From the NCBI GenBank assembly GCA_938028765.1, contig CALIZF010000021.1, positions 1 to 48,636 of the forward strand: DNA of 48,636 bases, in the 5' to 3' direction. This DNA is from an uncultured Paracoccaceae bacterium (GTDB lineage: Bacteria > Pseudomonadota > Alphaproteobacteria > Rhodobacterales > Rhodobacteraceae). Below, one piece after another: positions 38,654 through 46,617 of the stretch. Below the pieces are notes generated by a model, which saw nothing but the letters and a program-made list of their open reading frames with translations, had not been told where the DNA came from and searched no databases. The translations under genes and the position numbers were made by a program. How positions within the stretch are numbered: the first letter of the stretch is position 1; every line of letters begins with the position of its first letter.

Positions 38654-40951
38654 ATGAACAAGGCGATCACCGACGGGCTGCAACTGATGCCGCCGCCGTT
38701 CGCGGCAGGGCTGGGCCTGTGGTCCAGCGGCGACGGCACGCCCGGATCGCCGACCTACCAGGGCGCGCCGAACGCGGCGCTGGTCCCGGCCGACCCCGAC
38801 TTCGGCGGCTGCCTCGAGCTCGTCAAGACGCAAGCGGTGCAGAAGCTGCGCCACATGGGGCAGACCCCTCTTCTGCCGGGGATGTACCTGCGGGTTCGCG
38901 CCCGGGTGAAGGCGGTGGCGGGCACGCTGCCGTCGGTGCGGATCGCGGCCTGGGCGGGCGATGCGGCCGGCGCGAACGTGGCCGGTGTGCCCCAGACCGC
39001 GCCGGCGGTTGCGCTGGACAGCTATGGCACCGTGGTGACGGTCGAGGCGATCATCGGTTCGGGCAACCGCGGCGGCGTTACCCTGCCCTGGGGCACGCGG
39101 CCCATCTACGCGCATGTTGGCCTCGACCTTACAGGGCCGAACGGGGGCACGGTGCGCATCGACGACATCGAGGTGACGGATGTCACCGACGTGTTCCACC
39201 GGACGATGATGGACTGGGTGGACGTGCGCGACTACGGCGCGATCGGCGACGGGGTGGCGGACGACCGCGCGGCGTTCCTCGCCGCCGACGCCGCCGCGCA
39301 GGGCCGCTCGGTGCTGGTGCCTGCCGGGACGTTCCGCATCGCAGCGAGCCTGACGATGACCGCGCCGGTGCGGTTCGAGGGCACGCTGTCGATGCCCGAC
39401 AACGCCTTCCTTGCGCTGACTCGGGCCTATGACATCGCCACATACGCCCGCGCCTTCGGCAGCGATCAGGCCGGGTTCCGCCGGATGGTTCAGGCGCTGT
39501 TCCAGTTCACCGATCATGTCTCGGTCGACCTCGACGGGCGCCGGATCGAGCTGGATGCCCCGCTGGACGTGGCCGCCGTCGCCGGCATGACCGGTGCGAA
39601 CTTCGCGCAGCGGCGGGTCATCACCAACGGAGCGCTGGTCGCGCAGGCCGCGAGCGCGTGGGACGTGACGCCCGTCACCTCGCAGGCAACCTATTCGCCC
39701 GCCCAGCCCCTGGTGCTGACCGGTGTGGCGAATGTCGCCAACATCCCCGTAGGCGCGCTGGTCACCGGCACCGGCGTCGCCCGCGAGACCTATGTGCGGT
39801 CCAAGAACGTCGCGGCGGGTACCGTCGAGCTGAGCCAGCCGCCCGGATCGACCGGCGGCACGCGCGTCTATACCTTCACGCGGTTCCGCTACATGCTCGA
39901 TTTCTCGGGCTTCGGGCGGCTCGACCGGTTCGAGCTGACCGACCTCGAATTCGTCTGCGACGGGCAGGCGAGCGCGATCATGCTGCCGCCTGCCGGCATC
40001 ACCTTCCGCATCCACGGCTCGGTCATCAACCGCCCGCGCGACCGCGCCGTCACCTCGATCGGCACCGGCTGCCAGGGGATGCTGATCGACGAATGCCAGT
40101 TCCTGTCGAACGAACAGGCGCTGCGCGTGCAGGACCGCACCTCGATCTGCCTGAACGTGAACGAGAACGACGTGAAGCTGCGCGACAACCGGATCGTGCG
40201 CTTCGCCCATTTCGCGATCGTCCACGGCAGCGGGCATCTGATCATCGGCAACCACTTCTTCCAGGGCGACAGCGAGATGCCCGGGGTGCGCCGGGCGGGC
40301 CTCGTCTTCACCGGCATCAACGTGAAGTCGGTGGTGACGGGCAACTACATCGACAACTGCTTCATCGAGATGACGAACGAGCGCGAGCCCGATCCGAACT
40401 GGAACAACCAGTTCTCGTTCGGCGGGCTCAGCATCACGGGGAACGTGTTCACCACCATCGGCGCGCTGCCGGCCTTCGCGTGGATCGTGGTCACGCCGCA
40501 CGGGGCCGGCCACTACCTCCAGGGGCTCAGCGTGACGGGCAATACCTTCCGCACGTTGAACGGCACCATCGACCGGGTCGAGAAGGTGGACACGACCTTT
40601 GCCGACCTCGACTACGGGCGGTTCCGCAACATCGTCGTGCACGGCAACAACTACAACGGCATCGCGGCGCCGATGTTCAACCCGGTCACCATCACCCACA
40701 TCCAGAACACGCCCGCGAACGCCTGGCAGGTGAACGCAGCGGCGCAACTGCCGTTCGGGGGCTGGGCGCGGACGGTGCAGGCGGTGGTGCCCGACGGGCC
40801 GATCCAGACCGGCGCGCCGGTGACGGTGCGCCATGACATGCCCTATGCGCAGGCTGAACAGGGCGCGCAGAAGACGCTCGCGGTGCTGCGCTGGCCGGTG
40901 GCGGTGCAGGGCCGGGCGACGGTCACGATCCGGGTGGACAACCCGGTGTGA
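38654..40951 (+). CDS. Right-handed beta-helix protein (GH28-related / pectate-lyase-3 type), possible tail fibre
   Basis: A 765-residue protein, ATG at 38654 after AAAGGGG. No Sec signal peptide. Residues 1-185 form a beta-rich module of unknown kind. VDVRDYGAIGDGVADD (from 189) is the pectate-lyase-3/tailspike entry motif, followed by SVLVPAGTFRIAASLTM. Residues about 353-413 (VANIPVGALVTGTGVA, then VELSQPPGSTGG and TYTF-like ends) resemble a small module seen in phage structural proteins. Residues about 510-680 show repeated coils with an Asn ladder: LRDNRI, IIGNHF, VTGNYI, ITGNVF, VTGNTF, VHGNNY. Enzyme, adhesin and phage or GTA fibre are all possible. It is flanked by hairpins and has a CtrA-like site upstream. 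Confidence 0.85.
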   Translation: MNKAITDGLQLMPPPFAAGLGLWSSGDGTPGSPTYQGAPNAALVPADPDFGGCLELVKTQAVQKLRHMGQTPLLPGMYLRVRARVKAVAGTLPSVRIAAWAGDAAGANVAGVPQTAPAVALDSYGTVVTVEAIIGSGNRGGVTLPWGTRPIYAHVGLDLTGPNGGTVRIDDIEVTDVTDVFHRTMMDWVDVRDYGAIGDGVADDRAAFLAADAAAQGRSVLVPAGTFRIAASLTMTAPVRFEGTLSMPDNAFLALTRAYDIATYARAFGSDQAGFRRMVQALFQFTDHVSVDLDGRRIELDAPLDVAAVAGMTGANFAQRRVITNGALVAQAASAWDVTPVTSQATYSPAQPLVLTGVANVANIPVGALVTGTGVARETYVRSKNVAAGTVELSQPPGSTGGTRVYTFTRFRYMLDFSGFGRLDRFELTDLEFVCDGQASAIMLPPAGITFRIHGSVINRPRDRAVTSIGTGCQGMLIDECQFLSNEQALRVQDRTSICLNVNENDVKLRDNRIVRFAHFAIVHGSGHLIIGNHFFQGDSEMPGVRRAGLVFTGINVKSVVTGNYIDNCFIEMTNEREPDPNWNNQFSFGGLSITGNVFTTIGALPAFAWIVVTPHGAGHYLQGLSVTGNTFRTLNGTIDRVEKVDTTFADLDYGRFRNIVVHGNNYNGIAAPMFNPVTITHIQNTPANAWQVNAAAQLPFGGWARTVQAVVPDGPIQTGAPVTVRHDMPYAQAEQGAQKTLAVLRWPVAVQGRATVTIRVDNPV

Positions 40952-40952
40952 C

Positions 40953-41004
40953 GCGATCCGAGGCGGAGCGGATCGCGCAGGCCGGGCGGTTCCGCCCGGC
41001 CTTT
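40953..41004 (+). terminator. Double hairpin terminator after the beta-helix gene
   Basis: Immediately after the stop, GCGATCCG/CGGATCGC (40953-40960, 40969-40976) forms one stem, and AGGCCGGGCGG/CCGCCCGGCCT (40979-40989, 40992-41002) forms a perfect 11-base-pair stem with a TT loop, followed by TT CC. The T-run is short, but the second stem is very stable. The 3' side overlaps the end of the convergent gene at 41006, which it could also terminate. Confidence 0.65.
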
Positions 41005-41005
41005 C

Positions 41006-41494
41006 CTACGGCGCAAGATCCGAAGCCGCGAGCGCGTAGGCCCGCCCGAAACCCCCGTTCAGCGACGCCGACAGCGGCCGGAAGCGGACGGCGCGGAAAT
41101 CCGGCAGGCCGGCATAGACGGCGGCCTTCGGGCGCAGGCGGACAAAATGCGCGCGCAAGTCCGTATCCTCGGCCGGATCGGCGAAGGCGGCCAGCGCGCG
41201 AAGGCTGAGCCGCGGGTGGGTGAGCGGATCGCCCTTCGCGCCGGGTTCGCCCAGCAGCAGGGCGCAGCGCGGGTCGGCCATCAGCGCGCGGGTATGGACC
41301 GAAAGCCCCGACAGAAGCGCCATCGGCACGCCCTCGGGCGAGGGCGCCAGCGCGATCCGGCTGACGAAGGGCCCGCCGTCCTCCTCGAGGACCGCCAGCG
41401 CGCCGGACGTCGCGCCGGTCATCAGGCCGCGGGCAAGGGCGCGGGCGGTATCGTCAACCGGGTTCAGGGGGTCGTGTCGGGGGGGATCGGTCAT
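41006..41494 (-). CDS. HugZ/pyridoxamine 5'-phosphate oxidase-like protein
   Basis: A 162-residue protein with a split-barrel flavin/heme-binding fold: ARALARGLMTGATSGALAVL, PFVSRIALAPSPEGVPMALL, LSGLSVHTRALMADPRCALL, and a C-terminal RFRPLSASLNGGFGRAYAL. This is the pattern of short HugZ-family (heme utilisation) proteins that lack the longer C-terminal DUF2470 domain. The start at 41494 (MTDPPRHDPLN) is preferred; an ATG at 41533 also exists. No clear Shine-Dalgarno sequence. The cofactor is unknown. It is divergent from the SulP gene. Confidence 0.8.
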   Translation of the reverse strand: MTDPPRHDPLNPVDDTARALARGLMTGATSGALAVLEEDGGPFVSRIALAPSPEGVPMALLSGLSVHTRALMADPRCALLLGEPGAKGDPLTHPRLSLRALAAFADPAEDTDLRAHFVRLRPKAAVYAGLPDFRAVRFRPLSASLNGGFGRAYALAASDLAP

Positions 41495-41552
41495 CTTGAC
41501 ATCGGCTGGCGCGGGGGCGTTCGATGCGTGCATCCGCACCCCGAGGCCCAAC

Positions 41553-43232
41553 ATGACAAATTCGGAGGCGACCGCAACCCCCCATTCCGGCGGGGAATTC
41601 CTGCCGAAGATCGTGACGGTCCTGCGCGAGGGCTATGGCCTTGCGGACCTTCGCGCGGACGCGCTGGCCGGGTTGACCGTGGCCGTTGTGGCGCTGCCGC
41701 TGTCGATGGCCATCGCCATCGCCAGCGGCGTCGGACCCGAACGGGGCCTCTACACGGCCATCGTGGGCGGGTTCCTCGTGTCTGCCCTCGGCGGATCGCG
41801 GTTCCAGGTCGGCGGGCCGGCGGGGGCCTTCATCGTGCTGGTGTCGGCCTGCGTGATGGAGGTCGGGCTGCCGGGCCTGATCCTGGCCACCTTCCTGTCG
41901 GGCTTCATCCTTGCGGCGGTCGGCGCGCTGCGGCTTGGCACCTACATCCGGTTCATCCCCTACCCCGTCACCGTCGCCTTCACGACTGGCATCGCTGTCA
42001 TCATCGCGACAAGCCAGCTGCGCGATGCCTTCGGCCTCACCCTGCCGGGGGGCGAGCCCGGGGCGATCATCCCGAAGCTTCAGGCGCTGTGGGATGCGCG
42101 CGCAACCCTCAGCCCCGGCGCCGTCGCCGTGGCGGCGGGGACCATCGGCATCATCGCGGCGCTGAAACGGTGGCGGCCGCACTGGCCGGGGATGCTCATT
42201 GCGGTGGCTGTGGCGGCGGCGGCCGCGGCCGCGGGCCTGCAGGTGGAAACGATCGGCGACCGTTTCGGCGGCCTGCCCCGCGTGCTGCCCGCCCCCGCGC
42301 TGCCCGACTTCGATCCCGCGCTGCTGGCCGACGCGCTGCCCTGGGCGGTCAGCTTCGCCCTGCTGGGGGCGATCGAGTCGCTGCTGTCCGCCGTGGTCGC
42401 CGACGGGATGACCGGCCGCCGGCACCGGTCCAACGCGGAACTGGTGGCGCAGGGGCTGGCCAACATCGGCTCGGCGCTGTTCGGCGGGTTCTGCGTCACG
42501 GGCACGATCGCCCGCACGGCGACGAACGTGCGCGCGGGCAGCCGCGGCCCGGTGTCGGGGATGCTGCATGCGCTGTTCCTGCTCGGCTTCATGCTGGTGG
42601 CCGCGCCGCTTGCGGCCGACATCCCGCTGGCCGCGCTGGCGGGGGTTCTGCTGTTCGTGGCCTGGAACATGGCCGAGAAGGAAGAGATCTGGTCGCTCCT
42701 GCGCGCCAGCCGCGCCGACGCGGCGATCGTCCTCGTGACCTTCCTGCTGGTTGTGTTCCGCGATCTGACCGAGGGGATCATCGCCGGCGCCGCCCTGGGC
42801 GGGGCGGTTTTCATCCGCCGCATGTCCGAGGCGGCGCGCCTCGACCGGCACCTGCCCGGCGACACCGGCGACGGCGGGGGCGAGACGCCCTACGATGCCG
42901 CGACCCAGGAGGGGGACGTGGTCGTCTACCGGCTGCGGGGGGCGTGGTTCTTCGGCGCGGCGGCGACGCTCGGCGCGGTGCTGGACCGGATCGCGGACCG
43001 GCCGCGGGTCTTTGTCGTCGATCTGTCCGACGTGCCGTTCATCGATTCCTCGGGTGCGCGGTCCTTCGAGGTTCTGGCGCGCCAGACCGAGCGGAAGGGC
43101 GGGCGGCTGGTCCTCACCGGCGCCAGCCCCGAGGTGCGCCGGATGCTGCTGAGCCAGGGCGTGCGCGAGCCGCATGTGGCCTGGCGCGCCCGGATCGACG
43201 ATGCGCTGGCCGAGTTTCAGCGGCCCGGCTGA
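41553..43232 (+). CDS. SulP family anion transporter with STAS domain
   Basis: A 559-residue inner-membrane transporter. The ATG at 41553 begins MTNSEATATPHSGGEF. The membrane domain starts with LRADALAGLTVAVVALPLSM and GLYTAIVGGFLVSALGGSRF, the SulP signature, then QVGGPAGAFIVLVSACV, and several further hydrophobic segments up to about residue 430. The cytosolic STAS domain (about 445-555) has VVVYRLRGAWFFGAAATL and VVDLSDVPFIDSSGARSFEV. SulP proteins carry sulfate, bicarbonate or dicarboxylates, and the sequence does not decide. No carbonic anhydrase gene is nearby. Confidence 0.92.
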   Translation: MTNSEATATPHSGGEFLPKIVTVLREGYGLADLRADALAGLTVAVVALPLSMAIAIASGVGPERGLYTAIVGGFLVSALGGSRFQVGGPAGAFIVLVSACVMEVGLPGLILATFLSGFILAAVGALRLGTYIRFIPYPVTVAFTTGIAVIIATSQLRDAFGLTLPGGEPGAIIPKLQALWDARATLSPGAVAVAAGTIGIIAALKRWRPHWPGMLIAVAVAAAAAAAGLQVETIGDRFGGLPRVLPAPALPDFDPALLADALPWAVSFALLGAIESLLSAVVADGMTGRRHRSNAELVAQGLANIGSALFGGFCVTGTIARTATNVRAGSRGPVSGMLHALFLLGFMLVAAPLAADIPLAALAGVLLFVAWNMAEKEEIWSLLRASRADAAIVLVTFLLVVFRDLTEGIIAGAALGGAVFIRRMSEAARLDRHLPGDTGDGGGETPYDAATQEGDVVVYRLRGAWFFGAAATLGAVLDRIADRPRVFVVDLSDVPFIDSSGARSFEVLARQTERKGGRLVLTGASPEVRRMLLSQGVREPHVAWRARIDDALAEFQRPG

Positions 43233-43283
43233 TCTGGTTCGAATCTGATTCGTCCGGCCCGCGGTTCGGGCCTATGGTCGTGA

Positions 43284-43295
43284 CGTGACGTCACG
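43284..43295. promoter_or_regulatory. Perfect 12-base palindrome, possible operator
   Basis: CGTGACGTCACG is fully self-complementary and lies about 320 bases before acs, just past the SulP stop. TGACGT-type palindromes are typical dimeric regulator sites; the protein that would bind is unknown. Confidence 0.35.
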
Positions 43296-43454
43296 GCGGG
43301 AGGGGCGGGACTTCTGCGGATCGCGCCGCGCCGCCGCGGCCACGGACCCGCCGGCGGTCGCGGTGCGGTCGCAGCCCCGACCGCTGGCGGGCGCGAACCA
43401 CGCCCTGTCACGCCAAATTTACCGAAGTTTTCGGAATTGACCTGATCTCGGTCG

Positions 43455-43476
43455 ATGGATTTACAGGAAAATCCAT
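43455..43476. promoter_or_regulatory. AT-rich inverted repeat upstream of acs, possible operator
   Basis: ATGGATTT (43455-43462) and AAATCCAT (43469-43476) are perfect 8-base arms separated by six bases, a centre spacing suited to a dimeric regulator. The repeat ends 13 bases before the candidate acs -35 element, a position consistent with an activator site. Confidence 0.4.
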
Positions 43477-43489
43477 ATTGCAGAAAGTG

Positions 43490-43519
43490 TTACCATTGTC
43501 TTCTCAGATCGGCTATCAT
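43490..43519 (+). promoter_or_regulatory. Candidate acs promoter
   Basis: TTACCA (43490-43495) and TATCAT (43514-43519), spacing 18, give a leader of about 85 bases before the acs ATG at 43612. The -10 match is good and the -35 weak, which would fit a promoter needing an activator. Confidence 0.4.
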
Positions 43520-43611
43520 GCGTGTCGGGAGAGGTGGCGGACGCGCAGCGATGCGTGACGCCGTCGGGGGCGGACGGCAGCGCCGGCCGCCCGGACGCAA
43601 GGGAGGATGTC

Positions 43612-45582
43612 ATGGCCGATCAGGCAACCGCCACGGCGGGCGAAGTCTATGCAGCGTCGCCCGGCTTCGTGGCCCGCGCGCATGTCGATGCGGACCGCTA
43701 CGCCGCGATGTATGCGGAATCGGTGGCGAACCCCGATGCCTTCTGGGCGCGCGAGGCGCTGCGGATCGACTGGACGCGGCCGTTCACGAAGGTCAAGAAC
43801 ACCGATTTCACCTTCGGCCAGGTCTCGATCAAGTGGTTCGAGGACGGGGTCCTGAACGTTTGCGCCAACTGCGTGGACCGTCATGTGGGCCGGCGCGGCG
43901 GGCAGACGGCGATCATCTGGGAGCCGGACGATCCCAAGACCCCCGCGCAGCACATCACCTATGCCGCGCTTCTGGAAAACGTCTGCCGGATGGCGAACGT
44001 GCTGAAGGCGCAGGGGGTGAAGAAGGGCGACCGGGTGGTGATCTACCTGCCCATGATCCCCGAGGCGGCCTATGCGATGCTGGCGTGCGCGCGGATCGGC
44101 GCGATCCATTCGGTCGTGTTCGCGGGCTTCTCGCCCGATGCGCTGGCCAACCGCATCAACGACAGCGAGGCGCGCATCGTCATCACCGCCGACTTCGCGC
44201 CCCGCGGCGGGCGCAAGACGCCGCTGAAGGCCAATACCGATGCCGCGCTCCTCAACTGCGACGACCGGGTGCAATGCCTCGTGGTCAAGCATACCGGCGA
44301 CCAGACGAGCTGGATCGACGGGCGCGACATCGACCTGAAGGCGGCCATGGCCGCGGCCAGCCCCTATTGCCCCTATGTCGAGGTGGGGGCGGAGGATCCG
44401 CTGTTCATCCTCTACACCTCGGGGTCCACGGGGCGGCCGAAGGGGGTGGTGCACACCTCGGGCGGCTATCTCGTCTATGCCGCGATGACGCATCAGCTTA
44501 CCTTCGATTACCATGACGGCGACATCTTCTGGTGCACGGCCGATGTGGGCTGGGTGACGGGGCACAGCTATATCGTCTACGGCCCGCTGGCGAACGGCGC
44601 CACGACGCTGATGTTCGAGGGCGTGCCCACATGGCCCGATCCCGGTCGGTTCTGGGAGGTCTGCGCGAAGCACCGCGTGACCCAGTTCTACACCGCCCCG
44701 ACCGCGATCCGCGCCCTGATGGGCCAGGGCGTGCAGTGGGTGGAAAAGCACGACCTGTCCAGCCTGAAGCTGCTGGGCAGCGTGGGCGAGCCGATCAACC
44801 CCGAGGCCTGGAACTGGTACAACACCCACGTCGGCAAGGGCCGCTGCCCGATCGTGGACACGTTCTGGCAGACCGAGACGGGCGGGCACATCATCACGCC
44901 CCTGCCCGGCGCGATCCCGCAGAAGCCTGGCAGCGCCACCAAGCCCTTCTTCGGCGTGAAGCCGGTCGTGCTGGATCCGAACACCGCGCAGGTGAAGGAA
45001 GAGGTGGAAACCGAGGGCGTGCTGTGCATCGCCGACAGCTGGCCGGGCCAGATGCGCACCCTCTGGGGCGATCACCAGCGGTTCGAGGAAGCCTATTTCG
45101 GCCAGTATCGCGGCTACTACTTCACCGGCGACGGCTGCCGGCGGGATGCGGACGGCTATTACTGGATCACCGGCCGGGTCGATGACGTGATCAACGTCTC
45201 GGGCCACCGGATGGGCACGGCCGAGATCGAAAGCGCGCTGGTCGCCCATCCGAAGGTCGCCGAGGCGGCCGTCGTCGGCTATCCCCATCCGATCAAGGGT
45301 CAGGGCATCTACGCCTATGTCACGCTGATGAACGGCGTCGCCCCGACGGACGACCTGCGCAAGGAACTGGTGGCCTGGGTCCGGCAGGAGATCGGCCCGA
45401 TCGCCTCGCCGGATCTCATCCAGTGGGCGCCGGGCCTGCCCAAGACCCGCTCGGGCAAGATCATGCGCCGCATCCTGCGCAAGATCGCCGAGAACGACTA
45501 CGGCGCGCTCGGCGATACATCGACGCTGGCGGACCCGGCGGTGGTGGACGACCTGATCGCCAACCGGATGAACCGCGCGTGA
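43612..45582 (+). CDS. acs: Acetate--CoA ligase (AMP-forming)
   Basis: A 656-residue acetyl-CoA synthetase making acetyl-CoA from acetate, ATP and CoA and releasing AMP and PPi. The ATG at 43612 follows AAGGGAGGATG; an in-frame ATG at 43522 lacks homology. Motifs: [20 protein letters not shown] (P-loop), [51 protein letters not shown], and the C-terminal [15 protein letters not shown] with Lys616, the catalytic Lys silenced by acetylation in other bacteria. It heads an operon with adenylate kinase and a symporter pair. No pat/acetyltransferase gene is nearby. Confidence 0.97.
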   Translation: MADQATATAGEVYAASPGFVARAHVDADRYAAMYAESVANPDAFWAREALRIDWTRPFTKVKNTDFTFGQVSIKWFEDGVLNVCANCVDRHVGRRGGQTAIIWEPDDPKTPAQHITYAALLENVCRMANVLKAQGVKKGDRVVIYLPMIPEAAYAMLACARIGAIHSVVFAGFSPDALANRINDSEARIVITADFAPRGGRKTPLKANTDAALLNCDDRVQCLVVKHTGDQTSWIDGRDIDLKAAMAAASPYCPYVEVGAEDPLFILYTSGSTGRPKGVVHTSGGYLVYAAMTHQLTFDYHDGDIFWCTADVGWVTGHSYIVYGPLANGATTLMFEGVPTWPDPGRFWEVCAKHRVTQFYTAPTAIRALMGQGVQWVEKHDLSSLKLLGSVGEPINPEAWNWYNTHVGKGRCPIVDTFWQTETGGHIITPLPGAIPQKPGSATKPFFGVKPVVLDPNTAQVKEEVETEGVLCIADSWPGQMRTLWGDHQRFEEAYFGQYRGYYFTGDGCRRDADGYYWITGRVDDVINVSGHRMGTAEIESALVAHPKVAEAAVVGYPHPIKGQGIYAYVTLMNGVAPTDDLRKELVAWVRQEIGPIASPDLIQWAPGLPKTRSGKIMRRILRKIAENDYGALGDTSTLADPAVVDDLIANRMNRA

Positions 45583-45590
45583 CGGGGGCG

Positions 45591-46289
45591 ATGATGGCGG
45601 GGGCGGCGAGGGCCGAGGCAGCCACCAGACCGGCCGTGCTGATCCTTCTGGGCCCGCCCGGCGCGGGCAAGGGCACGCAGGCACGGATGCTCGAGGAACG
45701 CTTCGGTCTCGTGCAGCTGTCCACCGGCGACCTTCTGCGCGCCGCCGTCGCGGCGGGGACGGAGGCCGGCCGGCAGGCGAAGGCGGTGATGGAGGCGGGC
45801 GGGCTGGTCGGCGACGACATCGTCCTGGCGATCCTGAAGGACCGGATGGCGCAGCCCGACACCGCCCGCGGCGTGATCCTTGACGGGTTCCCGCGCACCG
45901 CGGGCCAGGCCGAGGCGCTGGACGGCCTGCTGGCGGCGACCGGCCAGCGGGTGAACGCGGTCGTGTCGATGGAGGTCGTCGATCACGCAATGATCGCCCG
46001 CGTCGCCGGCCGCTTCACCTGCGCGTCCTGCGGCGAGGGGTATCACGACGACTTCAAGCGGCCCGCGACGGCGGGCGTCTGCGACCGATGCGGCGGCACG
46101 GCGTTCAAGCGCCGGGCCGACGACACTGCCGAAACGGCGGGGGCGCGGCTCGCCGCCTACCACGCCCAGACGGCACCGCTGATCGCCTACTACGAGGGGC
46201 GCGGGGTTCTCGAACGGGTGGACGGGATGGCTTCCATCGCCGACATCGCCCGCAGCCTTGCCACGATCGTGGAACGCGTGACGGCGTGA
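45591..46289 (+). CDS. adk: Adenylate kinase with zinc-type LID
   Basis: About 232 residues from the ATG at 45591; ATG 45594 and the GTG overlapping the acs stop (45579) are alternatives. A 15-residue non-conserved leader precedes VLILLGPPGAGKGTQARMLE (P-loop). Then QLSTGDLLRAAVAAGTEAG, VILDGFPRTAGQAEAL, and the LID with CASC...CDRC, four Cys that bind zinc, then RADDTAETAGARLAAYH. It converts AMP + ATP to two ADP. Its place directly behind acs suggests a dedicated role in recycling the AMP made by acetate activation. Another, housekeeping adk is likely elsewhere (inference). Confidence 0.94.
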   Translation: MMAGAARAEAATRPAVLILLGPPGAGKGTQARMLEERFGLVQLSTGDLLRAAVAAGTEAGRQAKAVMEAGGLVGDDIVLAILKDRMAQPDTARGVILDGFPRTAGQAEALDGLLAATGQRVNAVVSMEVVDHAMIARVAGRFTCASCGEGYHDDFKRPATAGVCDRCGGTAFKRRADDTAETAGARLAAYHAQTAPLIAYYEGRGVLERVDGMASIADIARSLATIVERVTA

Positions 46290-46295
46290 AGGAGG

Positions 46296-46323
46296 GCCGC
46301 GGTCCGGGCAGTCCGGCCGCGGC
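46296..46323 (+). repeat. Intercistronic hairpin between adk and the symporter genes
   Basis: GCCGCGG (46296-46302) and CCGCGGC (46317-46323) form a perfect 7-base-pair stem; the 14-base loop can pair further (TCCGG/CCGGA-like). There is no T-run. It could protect or process the mRNA to uncouple symporter levels from acs-adk. Speculative. Confidence 0.3.
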
Positions 46324-46348
46324 GGGGTAAACTCAGGGAGAAACGCGC

Positions 46349-46606
46349 ATGGCAGACAAACCATCCGCCGGGGCCTACTGGGCAGCGAACATCAGACTCA
46401 TCAGCCTCTGTCTGGTGATCTGGTTCGTCTGCTCGTACGTCCTCGGCATCCTGATGCGGCCGAGCCTTAAGGACATCAGCGTCGGCGGTGCCGACCTCGG
46501 GTTCTGGTTCGCCCAGCAGGGTTCGATCTACACCTTCCTTGTTCTGATCTTCTTCTATGCCTGGCGCATGAACAAGATCGACAAGGACTTCGGCGTCGAA
46601 GAATAG
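46349..46606 (+). CDS. DUF4212 small subunit of a sodium/solute symporter
   Basis: An 85-residue membrane protein with two hydrophobic segments: ISLCLVIWFVCSYVLGILM (about 18-36) and GSIYTFLVLIFFYAWRMNKI (about 58-77), ending DKDFGVEE. It matches the small subunit that regularly precedes VC_2705-type sodium:solute symporters. AGGGAGAAACGCGC lies before the ATG. It ends 11 bases before the symporter gene, consistent with a two-component transporter. Confidence 0.9.
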   Translation: MADKPSAGAYWAANIRLISLCLVIWFVCSYVLGILMRPSLKDISVGGADLGFWFAQQGSIYTFLVLIFFYAWRMNKIDKDFGVEE

Positions 46607-46617
46607 GGGCTGCCGGC

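Larger units (their letters stand above)
43233..43611. other. Upstream region of the acs operon, rich in inverted repeats
   Basis: About 380 bases between the SulP and acs genes. It holds CGAATC-T-GATTCG (43240-43252), the perfect 12-base palindrome CGTGACGTCACG (43284-43295), CCGAA-GTT-TTCGG around 43424-43436, ATGGATTT/AAATCCAT (43455-43462, 43469-43476), and a candidate promoter. The stretch 43410-43520 is clearly AT-richer than the rest of the window. No gene is supported. Confidence 0.6.

Noticed and set aside
38543-40834. 763-codon minus-strand frame antisense to the beta-helix gene
   Set aside because: The plus-strand frame has ordered beta-helix motifs and a ribosome binding site; the minus frame is His/Arg-rich noise.
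43516-45990. 824-codon minus-strand frame antisense to acs and adk
   Set aside because: Antisense shadow of certain genes; low-complexity Arg/Pro/Asp composition.
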